NCBI GenBank assembly: GCA_964630925.1
Contig: CAZVZK010000236.1
Span: forward strand, 1-11,329
Length of the DNA stretch: 11,329 nt
Direction of reading: 5' to 3'
Origin: RGDT01 sp964630925
GTDB lineage: Bacteria > Planctomycetota > Planctomycetia > Gemmatales > Gemmataceae
Part shown: positions 7,258 through 11,329 of the stretch, piece by piece
How positions within the stretch are numbered: the first letter of the stretch is position 1
Layout of the letters: every line of letters starts with the position of its first letter
Translations under genes and position numbers: made by a program
Notes under the pieces: model-generated
Databases searched by the model: none
Told to the model about the DNA's origin: nothing
The model's input: the letters and a program-made list of their open reading frames with translations, nothing else

Positions 7258-7276
7258 TCATCGGGGCGCGGCCGCG

Positions 7277-10200
7277 TCAATACCGCGACAGCCGCACCTC
7301 GGGCCGCTTCTTGCTGAACGCCGCCCGGCCCTCATCGGTGATGCCCTTCCCTTGGATCATCAGCTCCCGCAACGCCGGCATCTTCTCCAAGGCCGCGAGC
7401 GCCTTATCGGTCATCCCGGTGTCGAAGAGGGTCAGCGATTCCAGCTTCGCCAGGCCGGCGAGGGATGCCACCGCGGCATCCGTCACCTTCTCCCCGCCCA
7501 CACGCAGCGAGGCCAGCCCCGTCAACTTCGCCAGGGCCTTGACCTCCTCGTCGCCGACGGGCACCCCGACCACCAGCCTCCGCAACTTCCCCAGGGCGCC
7601 CAGGGCGGCCACGGTGGGGCCGTCGAGCTTCTCCGGCCCGATCTCCAGCTCCGTCAGATGGGCCAATTCCTTTGCTAGAGCCGGGTCGAGATCCGTGTTC
7701 CCGAGTTTGAGGCCCCGCAGCCCCTTGAGGCCGGCCACCTTCTTCGCCGCCGCCGCGTCCAGAGTGCCGACGGCGAGGGACTCCAGTTTGCCGAACAGGG
7801 CGAGCGTCTCGCCGGCCTTCCCCGTCAACGAGCAGCCCGCCAGCGACAGGCCGCGCAGCCCCTCCAGCTTCGCCAACGCCTCCAGGCCGGCCGCGTCGGA
7901 CAGGGCGTAATCGAGCTTCAGCTCTTTCAATTTCACCGCACCGCCGAGCGTCGCGAGTGCCTTCGGCGTCAAGGCGGAGCAGGAGGCCAGGTCCAGCGTC
8001 TCCAGCGCCGGCAGGGAGGCGAGGGCCGTGAGGTGCCCGTCGTCCAACACCCCGCCATCGCGGTCGAGCCGCCGCAACGTCTTCAGACCGGCCAGCGGCT
8101 TGGCCGCCTCCGGGGGCATCTTCCCCGAGGCCATCAGCTTGAGCGACAACGGACGCTTGAGGCCGCCCAGTGCCGCCAAAGCCGCCAGCGAATCCGGCCC
8201 CGAGACGGCCAACTCGACACGCACCTCGCCCCCCTCCCCGACGGCGGATGCGCCTCCAGCGAGGGCGGGGGCGAGCGCCCCCTGGAGGGCGGCGTCACGG
8301 ATTGATGCCACGTCGCGCAGCCCCAGGGTGGACACCTCGCCGACCTGGCCCACGGAGCCCGCGAGCATCGACCCGTCAGGCGAGAAGCCGTGAATACCCT
8401 CGGAGATGCGGGCGATCTCCTTCCCGGTGCCGGCGTGGTAGAGTCGCGCGCCTTGGCCGCCCTGGACCGCGAGCAGGCCGTCCGCCCCGAACATCAGGCG
8501 GCTGACGTTCCAGCCTTGCCGGGGGAGCATGCGGACCTTCGTGCCGTCCGCCTTCCAGACGGACACGTCGTTGACCCCCAGCGACGAGAACCCTCCCCCG
8601 GCGGCGATCAGCTTCCCGTCGGGCGAGACGGCCACCGCGTTGATCGACTCGTGATGCGTCAGGGCCGGGCTCTCCGCCCCATCCGGGATGGAGAAACGGC
8701 GGACGCTCTCCGCCCCGACATACAGCATCCGGCCGTCGGGGGAGAAGACGAGGCTGTCGACCATCTTCCCGCCCTTGGCGAGCTGCCTGGCCAACTTGCC
8801 CGCCCCGACGTCCCAAAGGAAGATCTCGGTCTCGTCGAAGCCGCCGGTGCCGGAGGCGACCCACTTGCCGTCGGGCGAGAAGGCGATGGCGCGGACGAAC
8901 GAGGCGTGCTTGCCGAGGGTCTTCGCCACCTTGCCCGAGGCGATGTCCGCGATGCACACGACGCCGTCGCGGAGGCCCACGGCCAGGGACTTGCCGTCGG
9001 GGGAGATCGCGACGCTTTGCAGCTCGCCGGCCGGGAGCACGAAATCCCGCGTGGGGCGCTTTGCGGGCAGGTCCCAGGCCGCCACGCGTTTTTCCCGGTC
9101 CACGGCGACGTACCGCTTGCCGTCGGCCGAGAACGCGCCGGCCAGCATCCCGCGGAGTGGGTTTTCGAGGGTGAGTTTGTCCGGCGAGAACGCATCCTGC
9201 GGCGCGGGCTCGCTCAACGGGACGACGCAGAACGGGGCGAATGCCTCCTTCGTCATCCCGCCGAGGTCGATCAGGCGCGACCCCTTCTCCTGCTTGAGGA
9301 GCAGCGCCTTGCCGTCGCCCGTCAGGACCGGCTTGCCCCGCGAGTACGGGGCCGACCGCCACCCGAGGGGTGTCCCGACGCCGGCGTCGTAGGCGTAGGC
9401 GTAGGCGTGGCCGTACTTTTGTTTCCCGAGCAACACCACCGTGCCGCCGCCGTCAACGAACAAGGCGTGGACGTGCTCCGCCGGCGCCGCGGGCCGGAAG
9501 ACGGCGGCCTGCTTGCCGTCAAGGCCCCAGAGGCGGGCGGAGCGCCCGTCGCCCCCGCCGGTGAGCAGACGCTTGCCGTCGGGCGAGAAGGCCACCGATG
9601 TGACGGCGCCATCCTGCGCTGGGACGGACCACGCGATCTTGCCCGTGGTCACGTCGGCGAGGTGCAGGCGCGGGCCGGCCCCGAAGGCGACCTGCTTCCC
9701 GTCCGGGCTGAAGGCCGCGCAACCGACCTCGCCCTCAAACTCGCCGAACAGGCCCAGGGGCTTGCGGGCGGCCACGTCCCAGGCCTGGGCCTTGGAGCCG
9801 GCCAGCATCAGACGCTTGCCGTCGGGGCTGAAAATGAGGATCTTCGGCCTGCCCACCTCGCCGGCCGCTAGCTCGCCCTTGGCGGCCCCGCTGGCCGCGT
9901 CGATGAGCAGCACCTTGTCGCCGTCCGGGGTGTAGGCCAGGAGCTTGCCGTCGGGGCTGAACGCCGCCGGCGTGCCGGTGTCGGCCGGCAGCGAGCGCTC
10001 GGTCTTGCCGCCGGGTGGCCCAATGTCCAGGCCCTTGGCGTCGAATTTCGCCGCGCGCGTGGCAAAACGTGTCCCGCCGGGGGCAGCGGCGATGACGTCC
10101 ACCTCCCCGGGGCCCGCCTTCCCCTTCAGGGCGGGCCGCAGCTCCCACAGCACCAGGCCCTTCTGGGAGCCGGACGCGCCGGCCAGAAGGCCCCCGTCGG

Positions 10201-11233
10201 GCGAGAAGGTGAGCGAAGTCAGGGTGTCGGAATAGCCCCCCAGGCCCCCCAGCGGCCTGCCGGTGGCCGTCTCGTACAGGGTCATGCCGTAGCCGGCGAC
10301 GGCGAAGAACTTGCCGGACGGCGAGAAGGCGAGCCTCGTGTTGACGCCCTCGTTCTTGATGGGGCGTGGCTCGGCCTTCTTCGTCAGGTCGAAGATCTTC
10401 ACCTCCTTCTTGTCCACCGAGACGAGGGTCTTGCCGTCGGGCGACAGGCCGAGCAGGCGGAGATCCTCCTGGGCCGGGAGGCGGGCCGTCTCCTTGAGGG
10501 TCACGCCGTCGAGGATCAGGATGAGGCCATCCTTGCCGCCGACCGCCACCGTCTTGCCGTCGGCGGAGACGGTGAAGGGCTTGTCGAGGAGGCCGTCCAC
10601 CACCTCGTCTGAGCTGGCCTTCACCTTGCCGGCCGCCGTGTCGATCTCCAGGACACGCTTGCCACATTGGACGAGGAGGCGGCGGCCGGCGGTGAACGCC
10701 CCCCTCTCGACGCGGTCCTCCATGTCCACATTTCGGACGACCTTCCCGGTGGCCACATCGATGAGGAGGACGCCGCCGGGGAAGGTGTAGACGGCCATGA
10801 TGGCCCCGTCATCCGAGACAGCCAGCACGCGGAAATCCTGCTTGAAGCCTTCGCGGGAGGGGATCGGGATTTCGCGTGCCGGTTTGCCGGTCTCGAGTGA
10901 ATACTCGGTCACGCCCCCGGACGAATAGCCCGCCGCGTAGAGGCTCCGCCCGTCAGGCGAGAAGGCCACCGAGGTGGCGGTGTAGCGGTCGGCACCGAGG
11001 CGGGCGATCATGGCCGAGTCCACGCCTTCCGCAGGGTCCGCCTCGCGGGAGGCGGGCCGCTTGAACGGCTTCGCCTCGAATTCCTTCCCGCCGTCGGGCT
11101 TCCCGCCGTCGGGCTTCCCGCCGTCGGGCTTCCCGCCGTCGGTTTCCGGATCGACACGCGGCGTCTCCCTCTGGCCGCACCCGAGGGAGAGGAAGAAGGC
11201 GCACGAAAGGAGGAGAAAGCGCGACGTGGGCAT
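7277..11233 (-). CDS. Large lipoprotein with two-propeller FSPDGK repeats and C-terminal leucine-rich repeats
   Basis: The 1318-residue protein begins with a lipoprotein-type signal (hydrophobic 6-17, probable lipid-carrying C19 in FLSLGCGQ; Ser at -3 is not ideal). A flexible linker with a DGGKP repeat (about 32-50) follows. Residues about 85-965 contain around fourteen WD40-like propeller cores of the FSPDGK type (for example VAFSPDGRSLYAAG, VAFSPDGKRLLTGG, IAFSPDGKWVASGT), enough for two seven-bladed propellers. Residues about 1030-1300 are leucine-rich repeats (LETLDLASCSALT, LRGLSLAGCSLTG, LESLTLFDTGMTD). No catalytic motif is visible, so a binding or scaffold role at the cell envelope is inferred. 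The ATG at 11233 has only a weak AAGG nine bases upstream but gives the signal sequence. The Ser/Thr kinase gene follows 120 bases downstream on the same strand. Confidence 0.87.
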   Translation of the reverse strand: MPTSRFLLLSCAFFLSLGCGQRETPRVDPETDGGKPDGGKPDGGKPDGGKEFEAKPFKRPASREADPAEGVDSAMIARLGADRYTATSVAFSPDGRSLYAAGYSSGGVTEYSLETGKPAREIPIPSREGFKQDFRVLAVSDDGAIMAVYTFPGGVLLIDVATGKVVRNVDMEDRVERGAFTAGRRLLVQCGKRVLEIDTAAGKVKASSDEVVDGLLDKPFTVSADGKTVAVGGKDGLILILDGVTLKETARLPAQEDLRLLGLSPDGKTLVSVDKKEVKIFDLTKKAEPRPIKNEGVNTRLAFSPSGKFFAVAGYGMTLYETATGRPLGGLGGYSDTLTSLTFSPDGGLLAGASGSQKGLVLWELRPALKGKAGPGEVDVIAAAPGGTRFATRAAKFDAKGLDIGPPGGKTERSLPADTGTPAAFSPDGKLLAYTPDGDKVLLIDAASGAAKGELAAGEVGRPKILIFSPDGKRLMLAGSKAQAWDVAARKPLGLFGEFEGEVGCAAFSPDGKQVAFGAGPRLHLADVTTGKIAWSVPAQDGAVTSVAFSPDGKRLLTGGGDGRSARLWGLDGKQAAVFRPAAPAEHVHALFVDGGGTVVLLGKQKYGHAYAYAYDAGVGTPLGWRSAPYSRGKPVLTGDGKALLLKQEKGSRLIDLGGMTKEAFAPFCVVPLSEPAPQDAFSPDKLTLENPLRGMLAGAFSADGKRYVAVDREKRVAAWDLPAKRPTRDFVLPAGELQSVAISPDGKSLAVGLRDGVVCIADIASGKVAKTLGKHASFVRAIAFSPDGKWVASGTGGFDETEIFLWDVGAGKLARQLAKGGKMVDSLVFSPDGRMLYVGAESVRRFSIPDGAESPALTHHESINAVAVSPDGKLIAAGGGFSSLGVNDVSVWKADGTKVRMLPRQGWNVSRLMFGADGLLAVQGGQGARLYHAGTGKEIARISEGIHGFSPDGSMLAGSVGQVGEVSTLGLRDVASIRDAALQGALAPALAGGASAVGEGGEVRVELAVSGPDSLAALAALGGLKRPLSLKLMASGKMPPEAAKPLAGLKTLRRLDRDGGVLDDGHLTALASLPALETLDLASCSALTPKALATLGGAVKLKELKLDYALSDAAGLEALAKLEGLRGLSLAGCSLTGKAGETLALFGKLESLAVGTLDAAAAKKVAGLKGLRGLKLGNTDLDPALAKELAHLTELEIGPEKLDGPTVAALGALGKLRRLVVGVPVGDEEVKALAKLTGLASLRVGGEKVTDAAVASLAGLAKLESLTLFDTGMTDKALAALEKMPALRELMIQGKGITDEGRAAFSKKRPEVRLSRY
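11085..11142 (-). repeat. 15-bp tandem repeat encoding the GGKPD linker
   Basis: The 15-base unit TTCCCGCCGTCGGGC (+ strand) repeats almost four times without mismatch: 11085-11099, 11100-11114, 11115-11129 and a partial 11130-11142. It lies in frame just after the lipoprotein signal and encodes Asp-Gly-Gly-Lys-Pro repeats. Unit length divisible by three means copy-number change would alter linker length without breaking the gene. Confidence 0.9.
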
Positions 11234-11329
11234 GGGAGTGAACCTTGAGGAGGGATCCGTTCCGACTGTTGTATCCCGACGAGATGAAATGGACCGGAGG
11301 CAAGGGCGAAGGCAATTGAAACACCCAAC
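11234..11329 (-). promoter_or_regulatory. Upstream region of the lipoprotein gene
   Basis: These 96 bases precede the leftward lipoprotein start and must hold at least its leader. The stretch is less GC-rich than the genes (for example GTGTTTCAATTGCC and GGATACAACAG on the coding strand). GATACA could serve as a -10-like element, but no -35 element sits at proper spacing. I cannot place a promoter with confidence, and the region continues beyond the window. Confidence 0.25.

Noticed and set aside
7157..7261. Possible 35-residue N-terminal extension of the Ser/Thr kinase starting at 7261
   Set aside because: The added residues are Pro/Arg/Ala-rich leader-like sequence without family similarity, and the next ATG at 7156 starts the recognisable helical domain.
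8390..9871. A 493-codon + strand open frame antisense to the propeller gene
   Set aside because: It mirrors the propeller repeats (recurring AVGR/LPVG-like pieces from the complement of FSPDGK codons) and has no independent coding signal.
11085..11142. CRISPR-like array
   Set aside because: The repeats are directly adjacent with no spacers and encode an in-frame Gly/Lys/Pro linker; this is a coding minisatellite.

Overview
The window looks chromosomal and comes from a very GC-rich bacterium, most likely a planctomycete of the Gemmata type. The reasons are the overall composition, a Ser/Thr kinase with the G-loop and N-lobe wording usual in that group, a giant lipoprotein built from FSPDGK-type propeller repeats plus leucine-rich repeats, and a propeller fused to a dihaem cytochrome domain. 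No phage, transposon, CRISPR array, tRNA or rRNA was seen. The lineage call rests on remembered family patterns, not on a search.

Layout. Two genes read rightward: an exported seven-bladed propeller/dihaem cytochrome c protein (164-2062) and an inositol-monophosphatase-family enzyme resembling histidinol-phosphatase HisN (2300-3070). The 237 bp between them hold three TCCCGTAG boxes, each followed by a palindrome, including a perfect 16-bp inverted repeat. The next four genes all read leftward and converge on hisN. In transcription order they are a 1318-residue propeller+LRR lipoprotein (11233-7277), a tail-anchored Ser/Thr kinase (7156-5813), a CDF metal-cation exporter (5777-4821) and a hybrid sensor histidine kinase (4817-3109). 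Gaps between the last three are 35 and 3 bp, so kinase, exporter and sensor are probably co-transcribed. The lipoprotein is 120 bp upstream of the kinase and may or may not share the transcript.

The most interesting gene is the histidine kinase. Its N-terminal 120 residues form a three-helix membrane domain that matches the plant ethylene receptor ETR1 at every position I recall as important for copper/ethylene binding (ETR1 D25, Y32, I35, P36, I62, C65, H69 correspond to D37, Y44, I47, P48, I74, C77, H81, a constant offset of 12). It lacks the GAF domain of ETR1. It carries a coiled coil, a complete HisKA/HATPase core and a C-terminal receiver. As given, the receiver is split by a one-base deletion in a G-run just after the phospho-acceptor Asp. 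Restoring one G gives a normal 569-residue hybrid kinase, so this is either a sequencing error or a recent lesion.

The genes do not form one obvious pathway. The leftward cluster is a signalling/membrane set, and the tight coupling of a metal exporter to a receptor whose relatives need copper is suggestive but unproven. The + strand is visibly C-rich over roughly the first 6 kb whatever the gene orientation, and more balanced over the long lipoprotein gene.
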